A DNA stretch of 64,000 nt from NCBI RefSeq assembly GCF_023008405.1, contig NZ_CP095376.1:5294001-5358000 (forward strand), written 5' to 3'. A model generated the notes under the pieces. The model was not told where the DNA came from, searched no databases, and saw nothing but the letters and a program-made list of their open reading frames with translations. The position numbers were made by a program, and so were the translations under genes. This document shows positions 28,950 to 38,278 of this stretch, one piece after another. Numbering within the stretch: the first letter of the stretch is position 1; the number at the start of each line of letters is the position of its first letter. Source of the DNA: Amycolatopsis sp. FBCC-B4732 (GTDB lineage: Bacteria; Actinomycetota; Actinomycetes; Mycobacteriales; Pseudonocardiaceae).

Positions 28950-30326
28950 TCACTTTTCCCCGCGGATCGTCCGGCGCAGCTTCGGGACGCGCTCGGCGAG
29001 CGTCCGCTCCGCGCCGCGCTGGGTGGGCTCGTAGTAGTCGCGGCCCACCAGCTCGTCCGGCGGGTACTGCTGCGCCAGCACGCCCTCCGGGACGCCGTGC
29101 GGGTAGCGGTACCCCTGCGCGTTGCCGAGCTTCTTGGCGCCCGCGTAGTGGCCGTCGCGCAGGTGCGGCGGGACGGTGCCGGCGAGACCCGCGCGGACGT
29201 CGGCCAGCGCGGCGTCGATGCCCGTGATGACCGCGTTCGACTTGGGCGCGGTGGCCAGGTGGATCGTCGCCTGGGCCAGCGCGAGCCGGCCTTCCGGCAT
29301 GCCGATGAACTGGACCGCGTGCGAGGCCGCGACCGCCGCCTGCAGGGCCGTCGGGTCGGCCATCCCGATGTCCTCGCTGGCGTGCACGACCAGCCGCCGG
29401 GCGAGGAACCGCGGGTCCTCCCCCGCCTCGATCATCCGGGCCAGGTAGTGCAGCGCGGCGTCGACGTCGGACCCGCGGATGGACTTGATGAACGCACTGA
29501 TCACATCGTAGTGCTGGTCGCCGTCGCGGTCGTAGCGCACCGCCGCCTTGTCCACTGTGGACTCGACGATGGCGAGGTCGATCACCTTCGCCTCGGTGGC
29601 CGAGGCCGCGTCCGCCGCCGCTTCGAGCGCGGTCAGCGCGCGCCGCGCGTCCCCGCCCGCGAGCCGGACGAGGTGGGCGCGCGCGTCCTCGCTCAGCGTC
29701 AGCTCACCGCCGAGGCCGCGCTCGTCGGCCAGCGCGCGCTCCAGCAGCTGCGTGATGTCCTCGTCGGTCAGCGGGCGCAGCTGCAGCACCAGCGACCGCG
29801 ACAGCAGCGGCGAGACGACCGAGAACGACGGGTTTTCGGTGGTCGCCGCGACCAGCAGCACGGTGCGGTCCTCGACCGCACCGAGCAGCGCGTCCTGCTG
29901 GGTCTTGGAGAAGCGGTGCACCTCGTCGATGAACAGCACGGTGTTTTCGGTGTTGTACTGGCGCCGCCGCCGGGCCTCCTCGATGACCCCGCGGACCTCC
30001 TTGACCCCGGCCGACAGCGCGGACATCGCGACGAACCGGCGGCCGGTGGCGATCGAGACGAGGTTGGCCAGGGTGGTCTTGCCGGTGCCGGGCGGGCCGT
30101 AGAGCAGCACGGACGCCGGGGCGGCCCCTTCGACCAGGCGCCGCAGCGGGGCGCCTTCGCGCAGCAGGTGCTGCTGGCCGACGACCTCGTCGAGCGAGCG
30201 CGGCCGCATCCGGACGGCCAGGGGCGAGCTCGCCGGGTCCGCCTGGGGTTCGCCCGCGTTCGACCCCGTCGGCGCCGGCGGGGGCGCCACATCGGCGTTC
30301 ACGGTGAAGAGCTCGTCCTGTGCCAC
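28950..30326 (-). CDS. rarA: Replication-associated recombination AAA+ ATPase RarA/MgsA
   Basis: AAA+ ATPase of about 458 residues, a clamp-loader relative acting at stalled replication forks. Motifs: [18 protein letters not shown] (box II), Walker [15 protein letters not shown], Walker [14 protein letters not shown], sensor 1 [18 protein letters not shown] with the arginine-finger region LLSRS, sensor 2 [12 protein letters not shown], and the C-terminal tetramer domain with [15 protein letters not shown] at 30326 is preferred; an earlier in-frame GTG at 30374 would add 16 residues. STVD codons at 29550-29562 contain the near-palindrome. It is divergent from a TetR gene. Confidence 0.94.
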   Translation of the reverse strand: MAQDELFTVNADVAPPPAPTGSNAGEPQADPASSPLAVRMRPRSLDEVVGQQHLLREGAPLRRLVEGAAPASVLLYGPPGTGKTTLANLVSIATGRRFVAMSALSAGVKEVRGVIEEARRRRQYNTENTVLFIDEVHRFSKTQQDALLGAVEDRTVLLVAATTENPSFSVVSPLLSRSLVLQLRPLTDEDITQLLERALADERGLGGELTLSEDARAHLVRLAGGDARRALTALEAAADAASATEAKVIDLAIVESTVDKAAVRYDRDGDQHYDVISAFIKSIRGSDVDAALHYLARMIEAGEDPRFLARRLVVHASEDIGMADPTALQAAVAASHAVQFIGMPEGRLALAQATIHLATAPKSNAVITGIDAALADVRAGLAGTVPPHLRDGHYAGAKKLGNAQGYRYPHGVPEGVLAQQYPPDELVGRDYYEPTQRGAERTLAERVPKLRRTIRGEK

Positions 30327-30404
30327 ACCGATGACGTTAACCGACGGCACCGACAGGACCGCTTGCCGTGGCACCGGCGGCCGCGCTACCGTCGTGCTGA
30401 CCGG

Positions 30405-30446
30405 TTGACCGAAAGTGCGATTCTGGTCAACAGGTCAAACGTTCAA
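30405..30446. promoter_or_regulatory. GGTCAA half-site array upstream of the TetR-P450 operon
   Basis: TTGACC (30405-30410) is followed by GGTCAA at 30425-30430 and 30433-30438 and by GTTCAA at 30441-30446, all within 63 bases before the TetR start. The first two form an inverted repeat with a 14-base gap, the next a direct repeat. This is consistent with an operator for the adjacent regulator; promoter hexamers are not clear. Confidence 0.5.
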
Positions 30447-30467
30447 CGAATCCGCAGGTGGAACCGC

Positions 30468-31202
30468 ATGAGTCATCCGAACCGCGAGCGCGCCGACCGC
30501 ATCCTGGACGCGGCGGGCGAGCTGCTGCTGCGCATGGGCTACCGCAAGGTGGCGATCGACGACATCGCGCGCGCGGTCGGCATCGGCAAGGGCACCGTCT
30601 ACCTGCACTGGCGAAACAAGGAACTGCTGTTCCAAGCGCTGATGATGCGCGAGTCGGCCGACTTGACCGACGAGATACTGGAGTCGATCAAGGCCGACCC
30701 GGCGATGATCCTGCCGCACCGGATGATCTCGTCGTCGTTCCTCGTCACGCACCGCCGTCCGCTGGTGATGGCGATGCTGCGCGGCAACGCCGAGATGTTC
30801 GGTTCGCTCGGCGACCTCGCCCTGCGCAAGCAGCAGGACGAGCTGCGCGGGCAGTTCGAGGACGCGATGCTCCGGCGCGGGCTGATCCGCGCGGACGTCC
30901 CGAACGTCAGCTACGCGCTGAACGCCGCGACGCTCGGCTTCTACCTCGGCGACACGCTGTCCGACGAGTTCGAGGGGATCGCCCTCGAGGAGAAGGCGGC
31001 CGTCCTCGCGCACATCGTCCGCACCGCGTTCGAACCGGCGGGGGAACCCGATCCCCGGGCGGTCGCGGACGTGGCGGCGGAACTGGGTTCGGCGCTCGAG
31101 GCGCTCGTTTCGGGCTACCGGAAAGGGATCTACGCACACGATCCCGCCAAGGCCCCCGGTGCGATCCCGGGGCCGCACAGGGGAAAGAAGGGGCGGACAT
31201 GA
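30468..31202 (+). CDS. TetR-family transcriptional regulator
   Basis: A 244-residue regulator. The DNA-binding domain is ERADRILDAAGELLLRMGYR, VAIDDIARAVGIGKGTVYLH, WRNKELLFQAL. The ligand domain is unassigned (FYLGDTLSDEFEGIALEEKA) and the last 40 residues look unstructured. The ATG at 30468 gives the usual N-terminus. Its stop overlaps the P450 start as ATGA, so it probably controls its own operon with the cytochrome P450. Confidence 0.92.
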   Translation: MSHPNRERADRILDAAGELLLRMGYRKVAIDDIARAVGIGKGTVYLHWRNKELLFQALMMRESADLTDEILESIKADPAMILPHRMISSSFLVTHRRPLVMAMLRGNAEMFGSLGDLALRKQQDELRGQFEDAMLRRGLIRADVPNVSYALNAATLGFYLGDTLSDEFEGIALEEKAAVLAHIVRTAFEPAGEPDPRAVADVAAELGSALEALVSGYRKGIYAHDPAKAPGAIPGPHRGKKGRT

Positions 31203-32410
31203 CCACCACACTCGCCGACACCTGGGGACTCCACGAATCCCAGTTCTGGCTGCGGGGGAAGCAGCCGGAGGCCCGGGTGCAGCACGCGCCCGAGCTCGGC
31301 TTCTGGAACGTCTACGGGCACCCGGAGGCCGAAGAGGTGCTCCGCGACCCGGCGACGTACTCCTCGGACACCACCCGGCTGGTGCCGCAGGAAATGATGA
31401 AGGACGCCGACCTGAAGGAAATGTCGGCGGGCAACCTGCTGCAGCTGGACCCGCCGCTGCACAACAAGATGCGCAAGCTCGTCAGCCGCGCGTTCACGCC
31501 GAAGGTCGTCGCCGACCTGGAACCGCGCATCGCCGCGGTGACCCACGAAATGCTCGACGCGGCCGGCGGCGACGGACGGCTCGAACTCGTCGAAGACCTG
31601 GCCTACCCGTTGCCGGTGATCGTGATCGCGGAGCTGCTGGGGGTCCCCGCGAGCGACCGGTACCTGTTCAAGGGCTGGGTAGACAAGCTGTTCGACTCCT
31701 CGGAACAGTTCTCGCTGAAGGAGCAGACCAAGTCCCAGGAGGAGTCGGTCCAGAAGTCCCTGGAGGGCCAGAAAGCGCTTGCCGAGTACCTCGCCTCGCA
31801 CGTCGACGAGCGGCGCGAGCAGCCGCGGGACGACCTGCTGACGAAGCTCGTCGAGGCCGAGGTCGACGGGGAACGGCTGACGCGCAACGAAGTCGTCAAC
31901 TTCGCGAACGTCCTGCTGCTGGCCGGGCACATCACCACCACGATGCTGCTCGGCAACGCGGTGCTGTGCCTGGACACGCACCCGGAGTGGGACCGGCGCG
32001 TCCGGGCGGACCGGGCGCTGCTGCCGTCGACGATCGAGGAGTCGCTGCGCTACCTCTCGCCGTTCGCGGCGGTGGCCCGCACCGCGACCCGCGAGGTCCA
32101 GCTGGGCGGGGTGACCGTGCCGCCGGACCAGATGCTGCTGGTGTGGGTGGCGGCCGCCAACCGGGACGAGCGGGTGTTCACCGACCCGGACGCGTTCAAC
32201 CCGCTGCGCGACCCGAACCCGCACCTGGCGTTCGGCCGCGGGATCCACTTCTGCATCGGCGCGCCGCTGGCCCGGCTCGAGGGCCGCGTGGCGCTGAACA
32301 TCCTGTTCGACCGCTACCCGGCGCTGCGCACGATCCCGGGTGAGCCGCCGAAGTTCCAGGTCAACCCGAACATGACCGGGGTGCGCGAGCTGCCCCTCTC
32401 GGTCGGGTAG
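31199..32410 (+). CDS. Cytochrome P450
   Basis: A 403-residue soluble bacterial P450, expected to hydroxylate a small organic substrate using external ferredoxin. The K-helix ExxR is ESLRYLS and the haem loop is FGRGIHFCIGAPLARLEG with the cysteine ligand. The I-helix reads LLLAGHITTTMLL: the usual acidic residue before the conserved Thr (AGxE/D-T) is Ile, which in other P450s alters proton delivery. No ferredoxin or reductase gene is next to it. It is coupled to the TetR gene and followed by a hairpin terminator. Confidence 0.94.
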   Translation: MTTTLADTWGLHESQFWLRGKQPEARVQHAPELGFWNVYGHPEAEEVLRDPATYSSDTTRLVPQEMMKDADLKEMSAGNLLQLDPPLHNKMRKLVSRAFTPKVVADLEPRIAAVTHEMLDAAGGDGRLELVEDLAYPLPVIVIAELLGVPASDRYLFKGWVDKLFDSSEQFSLKEQTKSQEESVQKSLEGQKALAEYLASHVDERREQPRDDLLTKLVEAEVDGERLTRNEVVNFANVLLLAGHITTTMLLGNAVLCLDTHPEWDRRVRADRALLPSTIEESLRYLSPFAAVARTATREVQLGGVTVPPDQMLLVWVAAANRDERVFTDPDAFNPLRDPNPHLAFGRGIHFCIGAPLARLEGRVALNILFDRYPALRTIPGEPPKFQVNPNMTGVRELPLSVG

Positions 32411-32418
32411 CGCCGGTT

Positions 32419-32450
32419 GCGCCCTGGGCGAAAACCCTCGCCCGGGGCGC
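32419..32450 (+). terminator. Hairpin after the P450 gene
   Basis: GCGCCCTGGGCG (32419-32430) pairs with CGCCCGGGGCGC (32439-32450) with one mismatch around an 8-base loop, eight bases after the P450 stop. Confidence 0.7.
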
Positions 32451-32473
32451 TGCCGTGCGGCGATGGTGGACCG

Positions 32474-33202
32474 ATGACGGTGGCGGTGTTGTCCGACGTC
32501 CACGGGGTGCTGCCCGCGCTGGAGGCCGTCCTGGCCGAGCCGGACGTCGTGGCGGCGGACCGGATCGTGCTGCTCGGCGACGCGCTCGCCGGGCCGATGC
32601 CGGTGGAGACCCTGTCGCGCCTGGAATCGCTCGGCCCGCGGGCGGTGTGGGTGCGCGGCAACGCCGACCGCGAGCTGGCGGCGTCCGCGCGCGGAGCCGG
32701 CGACTTCGTCCCGGACCCGATCTTCCCGTGGGCGGCGAAGCAGCTGCGTCCCGGCGATCTGCCGTTCCTGGACGCCCTTCCCCTGACGGTGACGCTGGAC
32801 GGCGTCCTGTTCTGCCACGCGACCCCGCGCGACGACGCGGAAATCGTGCTCGTCGACAGCCCGCTCGAACGCTGGGCGGAGGTCCTCGACGGCGTCACGG
32901 CCCGCACGGTGGTCTGCGGCCACACACACATGCCGTTCGTGCGGCTGGCCGACCGGCGGCTGATCGTCAACCCGGGCAGCGTCGGAATGCCCTACGGGGC
33001 AAGGGGTGCGCACTGGGCGCTGCTCGGCGATGGCGTCGAGCTGCGGCGCACGGAGTACGACGTCGAAGCGGCGTGCCGGTTCCTCGCGGAGCACTGCGCG
33101 TACCCGGCCATCGAGGAGTGGGCGGACTTCTTCGTCCGCGATCCGGCTTCGGACGCGGAAGCGCTGCGGGTGTTCAGCGGGCGCGGAACGAGTTCCACAT
33201 GA
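32474..33202 (+). CDS. Calcineurin-like metallophosphoesterase (YfcE/MJ0936 type)
   Basis: A 242-residue phosphoesterase with all metal-site motifs in order: D-x-H in VLSDVHGVLPAL, G-D in VLLGDALAGP, G-N in WVRGNADREL, H in LFCHATPRDD, and G-H-T-H in VVCGHTHMPF. VNPGSVGMPYGA is the family's C-terminal strand. The substrate may be a phosphodiester or nucleotide. The ATG at 32474 gives the expected start. Its last 29 bases overlap the end of the convergent SGNH hydrolase gene. Confidence 0.9.
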   Translation: MTVAVLSDVHGVLPALEAVLAEPDVVAADRIVLLGDALAGPMPVETLSRLESLGPRAVWVRGNADRELAASARGAGDFVPDPIFPWAAKQLRPGDLPFLDALPLTVTLDGVLFCHATPRDDAEIVLVDSPLERWAEVLDGVTARTVVCGHTHMPFVRLADRRLIVNPGSVGMPYGARGAHWALLGDGVELRRTEYDVEAACRFLAEHCAYPAIEEWADFFVRDPASDAEALRVFSGRGTSST

Positions 33203-34079
33203 TGACCGCGGCGTAGGGCAGGAACTCGCGGCCGCGGCGCCAGAGCCACGGGATCCCCTTGAGCACCAGCCACCCCACGTGCCCCGCAGCGCTGGGTTCG
33301 ACGCCGCCGCTGCAGGTGAGGCTCACCGGTTCCGGCACGGCGAACCCGGCCCCGGCGAGCAGGCCGGTGAAGCCTTCGGCGAGCATGCGGTGACCGAGCT
33401 CGGACGGGTGCAGGCGATCGACGCTCCACGACTCGAGCTCGTAGGCGCCGGGAAGCCGGTCGAGGTCGAGGCAGGGCACGCCTTCCCGGGCGACGACCTC
33501 GTCGATGGCCGCGTTCAGCTCGGCGACGCGGGCGCTGAGGGCGCGCTTGAGCGACGGCGGGAGGCGGAAGACCTTGCTGTGGTCGTGGAACCGGACGGGC
33601 ACGACGGTCGTCCCGGCTTCGCGGAGCCGGTGGATCACCTCGGTGAGGTGACCGGCGATGCGGGCGGCGTCGAAGTCCGGCCGAAGGGTGTCGTTCATCC
33701 CGGCGACGAGCAGGGCGACATCCGGCCGGTGCGCGAGGGCGGCGGGCACCTGCTCGGTGAGCACGCACCGCATCCGCGCCCCGGTGAAGGAGGGATTCAG
33801 GTACCCCTCGGGCCCCACTCCCAGCGCGGCGGCGACCAGCGGGCCGACCCCGCGCCACCCACCCCGCCGGGGCAGCGGATCCCCGAGCCCGACAGCGGTG
33901 GAATCCCCGAGCACGACGAGCCGCCGCGCGTGCTTGGGCTCGGATTGCGGCTCCGGTACGGCGGCGAGCACGGGCCGGGAGGGTTCGGGAGTGACTTCGA
34001 CACTCAGCACGGTCACGCCCCCGACCATCGGCCACGGAGGCTCACGGCCGGTGAGGACGAGGTAACGCGACTTCGACAC
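33174..34079 (-). CDS. SGNH/GDSL-family hydrolase
   Basis: A 301-residue esterase/lipase-like enzyme with the four SGNH blocks: GDS nucleophile in VVLGDSTAVGLGD, Gly in SFTGARM, G-x-N-D in LLVAGMNDTLRPDF, and D-x-x-H in SVDRLHPSELGHRM. There is no clear signal peptide, so it looks cytosolic. The first 50 residues precede the fold and may be a disordered leader; GTG at 34079 is the outermost start. The substrate is unknown. Convergent with the metallophosphoesterase. Confidence 0.87.
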   Translation of the reverse strand: MSKSRYLVLTGREPPWPMVGGVTVLSVEVTPEPSRPVLAAVPEPQSEPKHARRLVVLGDSTAVGLGDPLPRRGGWRGVGPLVAAALGVGPEGYLNPSFTGARMRCVLTEQVPAALAHRPDVALLVAGMNDTLRPDFDAARIAGHLTEVIHRLREAGTTVVPVRFHDHSKVFRLPPSLKRALSARVAELNAAIDEVVAREGVPCLDLDRLPGAYELESWSVDRLHPSELGHRMLAEGFTGLLAGAGFAVPEPVSLTCSGGVEPSAAGHVGWLVLKGIPWLWRRGREFLPYAAVIMWNSFRAR

Positions 34080-34145
34080 CGGGCCTAATTCTTGACGCTC
34101 ACCTCACGGGCGCCGGAAATGTCCCGTTCGCCGACGGAAGAGACC

Positions 34146-34166
34146 AGCGCCCCATGTTGGGGCGCT
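34146..34166 (-). terminator. Hairpin downstream of the kinase-like gene
   Basis: AGCGCCCC (34146-34153) and GGGGCGCT (34159-34166) form a perfect 8-base stem with a 5-base loop, just past the stop at 34172 on the minus strand. Confidence 0.65.
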
Positions 34167-34171
34167 CGAGG

Positions 34172-35356
34172 TCAGCGGAACGCCGGGTAGAACGCCAGGT
34201 CGGCGTGCGGACCCAACCGGGCCGCCAGTGCCGCCGCCACCCGGGCCGCGAACTCCGACACCGCCGTCATCCGCACGTACCCCGCGTGCTTGGCCAGGTC
34301 CCGCCACCAGGTCACGAAAGCCGCCTCACGGCTCACCGGAGCCGCGTGCCGGGACAGATCCAGCGACGCCAGCTCCTCCCCCGTGATCAGCCACACCCGC
34401 AGCAGCTCGCTGGTCGTGAGGTGCTCGGCCAGCGCGTCGTCATCGGCGAACGCCGGCCAGACGCCCACCACTTCAGCGCGCCAAGCCGCGATCATCGCCT
34501 CGCTCATGCCCGCCGGGAGGGCCAGCGCGTCCGGCCAGCTCGCGAACGGCAGCCTCAGGTGCGCCGCGTCCACCAGGGCCGAGCGGACGCAGCCGTACTC
34601 GAAGTCCAGGAAGCGGACGCCCTCGCCCGTCACCAGGTTGTTGTCCGGGCTGAGCTCGACCGGGCTGAACGCGCGGAAGCCCGCCGAACGGGACTGCTCC
34701 AAGGCCGCCGTCACCTGGGCGTGGACCTCGGCCGGGACCGGGATGCCCAAGCGCTCCTGGATCAGGGACGGCACGGCCGCGCACAGCTCGTCGACCGCGC
34801 CCTCGTCGCCCTTCGCCGGGGCGCCCAGGCGGCGCAGCAAAGCGTTGAAGTCCGCTTCGCGGCCCGCGGTGCTCGCGTGCAGCCGCCCCAGCGACCGGGC
34901 CCAGGACAGCAGCGCGCGCTCGGCCGCGCGGGAATCACGCGCGTAGAGCTTGTCCTCGAGCGTCGGCGTGCCGCCGAGGTCCTCCAGGACCAGCGCGCGG
35001 TCGCGGCCGTCGTGGGCCAGCAGCTCCGGGCACATCCGCTCGTCCGGGGCCAGCGCCGTGAACAGCTGGTAGCTGACCGCCTCCTGGGCGAACGGGTCGG
35101 CGCCCGGGCCCGGCGGATCCGGGTAGTGCTTGACCACGACCGTGCGCGGCAACGCGAACGAAGACGACACCACCCTGGCGCGGACCACCGTCGCCGGTCC
35201 GCTCCCCGCGAGGTCCTCGGGGGCGACCAGGGTGATCGCGCTGCCGAACCGGCGCGAAAGAACAGACTCGCCCGCCGCGACCGCCGCGGCGACGGCGAGC
35301 TGCTCGGCTCCTGCCCCGACCCCAGCGTCGCCGGAGGAGGAGGTGTCGACTGTCAT
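34172..35356 (-). CDS. Phosphotransferase (APH/choline-kinase fold) with altered catalytic loop
   Basis: A 394-residue kinase-like protein. The N-lobe has TVVVKHYPDPPG (Val-Lys in the ATP site) and ALVLEDLGG. The catalytic loop, normally H-G-D-x-x-x-x-N, reads SPVELSPDNNLV: the His is Pro and the base Asp is Glu, while the metal-binding Asn remains. The DFG-equivalent FLDFEYGCVRS is intact. It could be an active variant using Glu or a pseudokinase. ATG at 35356 is favoured; an earlier GTG at 35362 is possible. It is a single gene with its own terminator; antibiotic-resistance function is not supported. Confidence 0.78.
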   Translation of the reverse strand: MTVDTSSSGDAGVGAGAEQLAVAAAVAAGESVLSRRFGSAITLVAPEDLAGSGPATVVRARVVSSSFALPRTVVVKHYPDPPGPGADPFAQEAVSYQLFTALAPDERMCPELLAHDGRDRALVLEDLGGTPTLEDKLYARDSRAAERALLSWARSLGRLHASTAGREADFNALLRRLGAPAKGDEGAVDELCAAVPSLIQERLGIPVPAEVHAQVTAALEQSRSAGFRAFSPVELSPDNNLVTGEGVRFLDFEYGCVRSALVDAAHLRLPFASWPDALALPAGMSEAMIAAWRAEVVGVWPAFADDDALAEHLTTSELLRVWLITGEELASLDLSRHAAPVSREAAFVTWWRDLAKHAGYVRMTAVSEFAARVAAALAARLGPHADLAFYPAFR

Positions 35357-35435
35357 TGTCACCGACCCTACTCGTGACTGAGCAACCATGACTACTGACA
35401 TCCGGACAAGAAGACGCATCCCACCCGGATACGGG

Positions 35436-36383
35436 TCACCCGCGTGAAAGCGGACGCATCCCCACCGGTGAACGTTGCCCATTCCGGCGCACGATCAACA
35501 CAATGGCCGCTGCTGCAACGATTCCGAGAAGGTTGACGAGCAGCTGACCCACCGATTGGACGCATCGGCCCCACTCCCCCGCCACGGCCGCCACCATCGC
35601 GTAACCGGCGGCGGGCACGGTGGTCACGGAGATGAACACGCCCACCAGCGCGGCCGACTTCGCCGACGTCATGGCGAGCATCCCCGCCGCGCCCGCGAGC
35701 ATCGCGACGACCAGGGACGGCACCCCGACGGAGAAGACGAAATCGACCTCGTTGTGCTGCTTGAGCTCGAACGCCTGCGCCCCGAAGACGTCGGTCACCT
35801 TCACCAGCAGCGCCCCGCCCAGCGTGACGACCATGGCGAGCGGGAAGCCGACCCCCAGCGCCGCGCCGGCCAGCCGGACGAGGTCCCACCGCCGCAGCAC
35901 CAGGCCCACCGCCAGAGCGGCGAGCGGCCCGAACTCCGGGCCGACGACCATCGCGCCGACGATCGTCACCGCGGAGTCGGTGAGGACCCCGACCGCGGCG
36001 AGCAGGCAGGCGATGGTGAGGAACGCCAGGAACGTCACGTTGAGCCGCGACTCTTCACCCGTGCGGCCGAGCAGCTCCTGCCACACGACGGCGTCCGCGC
36101 CCTCGCCCGGCGCGGCCTCCTCCGCTTCGTCGGCGGCGTCGGACAGCGCGGTGTCGAGCGCTTCGAGCGTGATGCCGCCGGAGTGGTCGAGGCCGAGCCC
36201 GCACAGCGCCTCGACGATCTCGTCGGCCGCCTCGCGCGCGATGTCGGCCTCGACCAGGTCACCCGCCGGCTCCACGGCGGCACCGCGGTGCACGATCAGG
36301 TGCGCGGTGCCGGCGTGCGCCCGCAGGACGTCGAGCGCCTCGGCGGTCTGGTCCGGCGGGCACACGGCCCTCAGGTGCAGCAC
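35436..36383 (-). CDS. DUF389 membrane protein
   Basis: A 315-residue protein with a soluble N-terminal half (regulatory ACT-like, VCPPDQTAEALDVLRAHAG) and about six membrane helices. The DUF389 core is recognised by LNVTFLAFLTIACLLAAVGV, then VGAMVVGPEFGPLAALAVGL, and LAMTSAKSAALVGVFISVTT. The function of the family is not settled. GTG at 36383 overlaps the last base of the aspS stop, so it is in the aspS operon. Confidence 0.88.
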   Translation of the reverse strand: MLHLRAVCPPDQTAEALDVLRAHAGTAHLIVHRGAAVEPAGDLVEADIAREAADEIVEALCGLGLDHSGGITLEALDTALSDAADEAEEAAPGEGADAVVWQELLGRTGEESRLNVTFLAFLTIACLLAAVGVLTDSAVTIVGAMVVGPEFGPLAALAVGLVLRRWDLVRLAGAALGVGFPLAMVVTLGGALLVKVTDVFGAQAFELKQHNEVDFVFSVGVPSLVVAMLAGAAGMLAMTSAKSAALVGVFISVTTVPAAGYAMVAAVAGEWGRCVQSVGQLLVNLLGIVAAAAIVLIVRRNGQRSPVGMRPLSRG

Positions 36384-38158
36384 TAGCTCTGCGGGGCGGG
36401 GGCCGGCTTCGCGTCGATGCCGGCCTCCTTGCGCTGCTGCGCCGTGATCGGCGCCGGCGCCGCGGTCAGCGGGTCGTACCCGCCGCCGGTCTTCGGGAAC
36501 GCGATCACGTCACGCAGCGAGTCGGCCTTGGCCAGCAGCATGACGATGCGGTCCCAGCCGAACGCGATGCCGCCGTGCGGCGGCGGGCCGAAGGCGAAGG
36601 CGTCGAGCAGGAAGCCGAACTTCTCCTGGGCCTCCTCCTCGCCGAGGCCCATCAGGCTGAAGACGCGCTTCTGGACGTCGCCGCGGTGGATACGGATCGA
36701 GCCGCCGCCGATTTCGTTGCCGTTGCAGACGATGTCGTAGGCGTAGGCCAGCGCGTTGCCCGGGTCCTGCTCGAACTTGTCGATCCACTCCGGGGTCGGC
36801 GAGGTGAAGGCGTGGTGCACGGCGGTCCACTTGCCGGAGCCGACGGCGACGTCGTCGCCGATGTCCTCGACCGGCGCGAACAGCGGCGCGTCGACGACCC
36901 ACACGAACGACCAGGCGTCTTCGTCGATCAGGCCGAGGCGCTTGCCGATCTCGTCGCGCGCGGCGCCGAGCAGCGGCTGCGTCGACGCGGCCTTGCCGGC
37001 GGCGAAGAAGATGCAGTCGCCGGCCTGGGCGCCCGCGGCCGCGGCGACGTTCTCGCGCTCGGTCTCGGACAGGTTCTTCGCGACCGGGCCGCCGAGCGTG
37101 CCGTCTTCGTTGACGAGGATGTACGCGAGGCCGCGCGCGCCGCGCTGCTTCGCCCACTCCTGCCACGCGTCGAGCTGGCGACGCGGCTGGTCGGCGCCGC
37201 CCGCCATCACGACCGCGCCGACGTACGGGGCCTGGAACACGCGGAACGGCGTGTCGGCGAAGAACTCCGTCATGTCGGTGATCTCGAGGTCGAAGCGCAG
37301 GTCCGGCTTGTCCGAGCCGTACTTGGCCATCGCCTCGTGGTAGGTGATGCGCGGGATCGGCCGCGGGATCTCGTGCCCGATCAGCTTCCACAGCGCGGAG
37401 ACGATGTCCTCGCCGAGCGCGATGACGTCGTCCTGCTCGACGAAGCTCATCTCGATGTCGAGCTGGGTGAACTCGGGCTGCCGGTCGGCGCGGAAGTCTT
37501 CGTCGCGGTAGCAGCGGGCGATCTGGTAGTACCGCTCCATGCCGCCGACCATGAGCAGCTGCTTGAACAGCTGCGGCGACTGCGGCAGGGCGTACCAGGA
37601 GCCGGGCTTGAGCCGGGCGGGCACCAGGAAGTCGCGCGCGCCTTCCGGCGTCGAGCGGGTCATCGTCGGGGTCTCGATCTCGACGAAGTCCTGGGCGTGC
37701 AGCACCTCGCGCGCGGCGCGGCTGACCTCGCTGCGCAGGCGCATGGCCGCGGCCGGGCCGCTGCGGCGCAGGTCGAGGTAGCGGTGCTTGAGGCGGATCT
37801 CCTCGCCGACGTCGACGCGGTCGTCGATCGGGAACGGCAGCGGCGCGGCTTCGGACAGCACCTCGAGCCCGGTCGCGAGGACCTCGATCTCGCCGGTGGG
37901 GATCTCGGCGTTCGCGTTGCCCTCGGGGCGCTTCGCGACCTCGCCGACGATCTTGACGCAGAACTCGGAGCGCAGCGCGTGCGCGCGCTCGGCCATCTCG
38001 CCTTCGCGGAAGACGACCTGGGCGACGCCGCTGGCATCGCGGAGGTCGATGAAGATGACGCCGCCGTGATCGCGCCGCCGGGCCACCCATCCGGTGAGGG
38101 TGACGGTCTGTCCGGCCTGTCCGGCACGCAGGGTGCCGGCTTGGTGGGTGCGGAGCAC
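36383..38158 (-). CDS. aspS: Aspartate--tRNA ligase
   Basis: Charges tRNA-Asp, and possibly tRNA-Asn if no AsnRS exists. It is 591 residues with the anticodon-binding OB fold at the start ([20 protein letters not shown]), class II motif 1-2 ([58 protein letters not shown]), the bacterial GAD insertion in the middle, and motif 3 in [14 protein letters not shown]. The GTG start at 38158 is preceded by GAAGGAG at about ten bases. Nothing odd. Confidence 0.97.
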   Translation of the reverse strand: MLRTHQAGTLRAGQAGQTVTLTGWVARRRDHGGVIFIDLRDASGVAQVVFREGEMAERAHALRSEFCVKIVGEVAKRPEGNANAEIPTGEIEVLATGLEVLSEAAPLPFPIDDRVDVGEEIRLKHRYLDLRRSGPAAAMRLRSEVSRAAREVLHAQDFVEIETPTMTRSTPEGARDFLVPARLKPGSWYALPQSPQLFKQLLMVGGMERYYQIARCYRDEDFRADRQPEFTQLDIEMSFVEQDDVIALGEDIVSALWKLIGHEIPRPIPRITYHEAMAKYGSDKPDLRFDLEITDMTEFFADTPFRVFQAPYVGAVVMAGGADQPRRQLDAWQEWAKQRGARGLAYILVNEDGTLGGPVAKNLSETERENVAAAAGAQAGDCIFFAAGKAASTQPLLGAARDEIGKRLGLIDEDAWSFVWVVDAPLFAPVEDIGDDVAVGSGKWTAVHHAFTSPTPEWIDKFEQDPGNALAYAYDIVCNGNEIGGGSIRIHRGDVQKRVFSLMGLGEEEAQEKFGFLLDAFAFGPPPHGGIAFGWDRIVMLLAKADSLRDVIAFPKTGGGYDPLTAAPAPITAQQRKEAGIDAKPAPAPQS

Positions 38159-38188
38159 TGCGACTGCTCTCCTTCGAGATGGGCGTTC

Positions 38189-38207
38189 AGCGGCGGTTGT
38201 CGCCGCT
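38189..38207 (-). promoter_or_regulatory. Small hairpin in the aspS leader
   Basis: AGCGGCG (38189-38195) and CGCCGCT (38201-38207) pair around a 5-base loop about 30 bases before the aspS start. It is too small to be a T-box; a regulatory role is only possible. Confidence 0.3.
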
Positions 38208-38278
38208 CAAAGGCTAACGAACAGCCCAGCCTACGACGTCGGCAGGCTCGCCTGCGGCGGTGGGCAGCGGTGCCCGCG

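Noticed and set aside
34172..35356. Aminoglycoside resistance gene
   Set aside because: The fold is shared but the catalytic His and Asp are not, and nothing around it suggests resistance.
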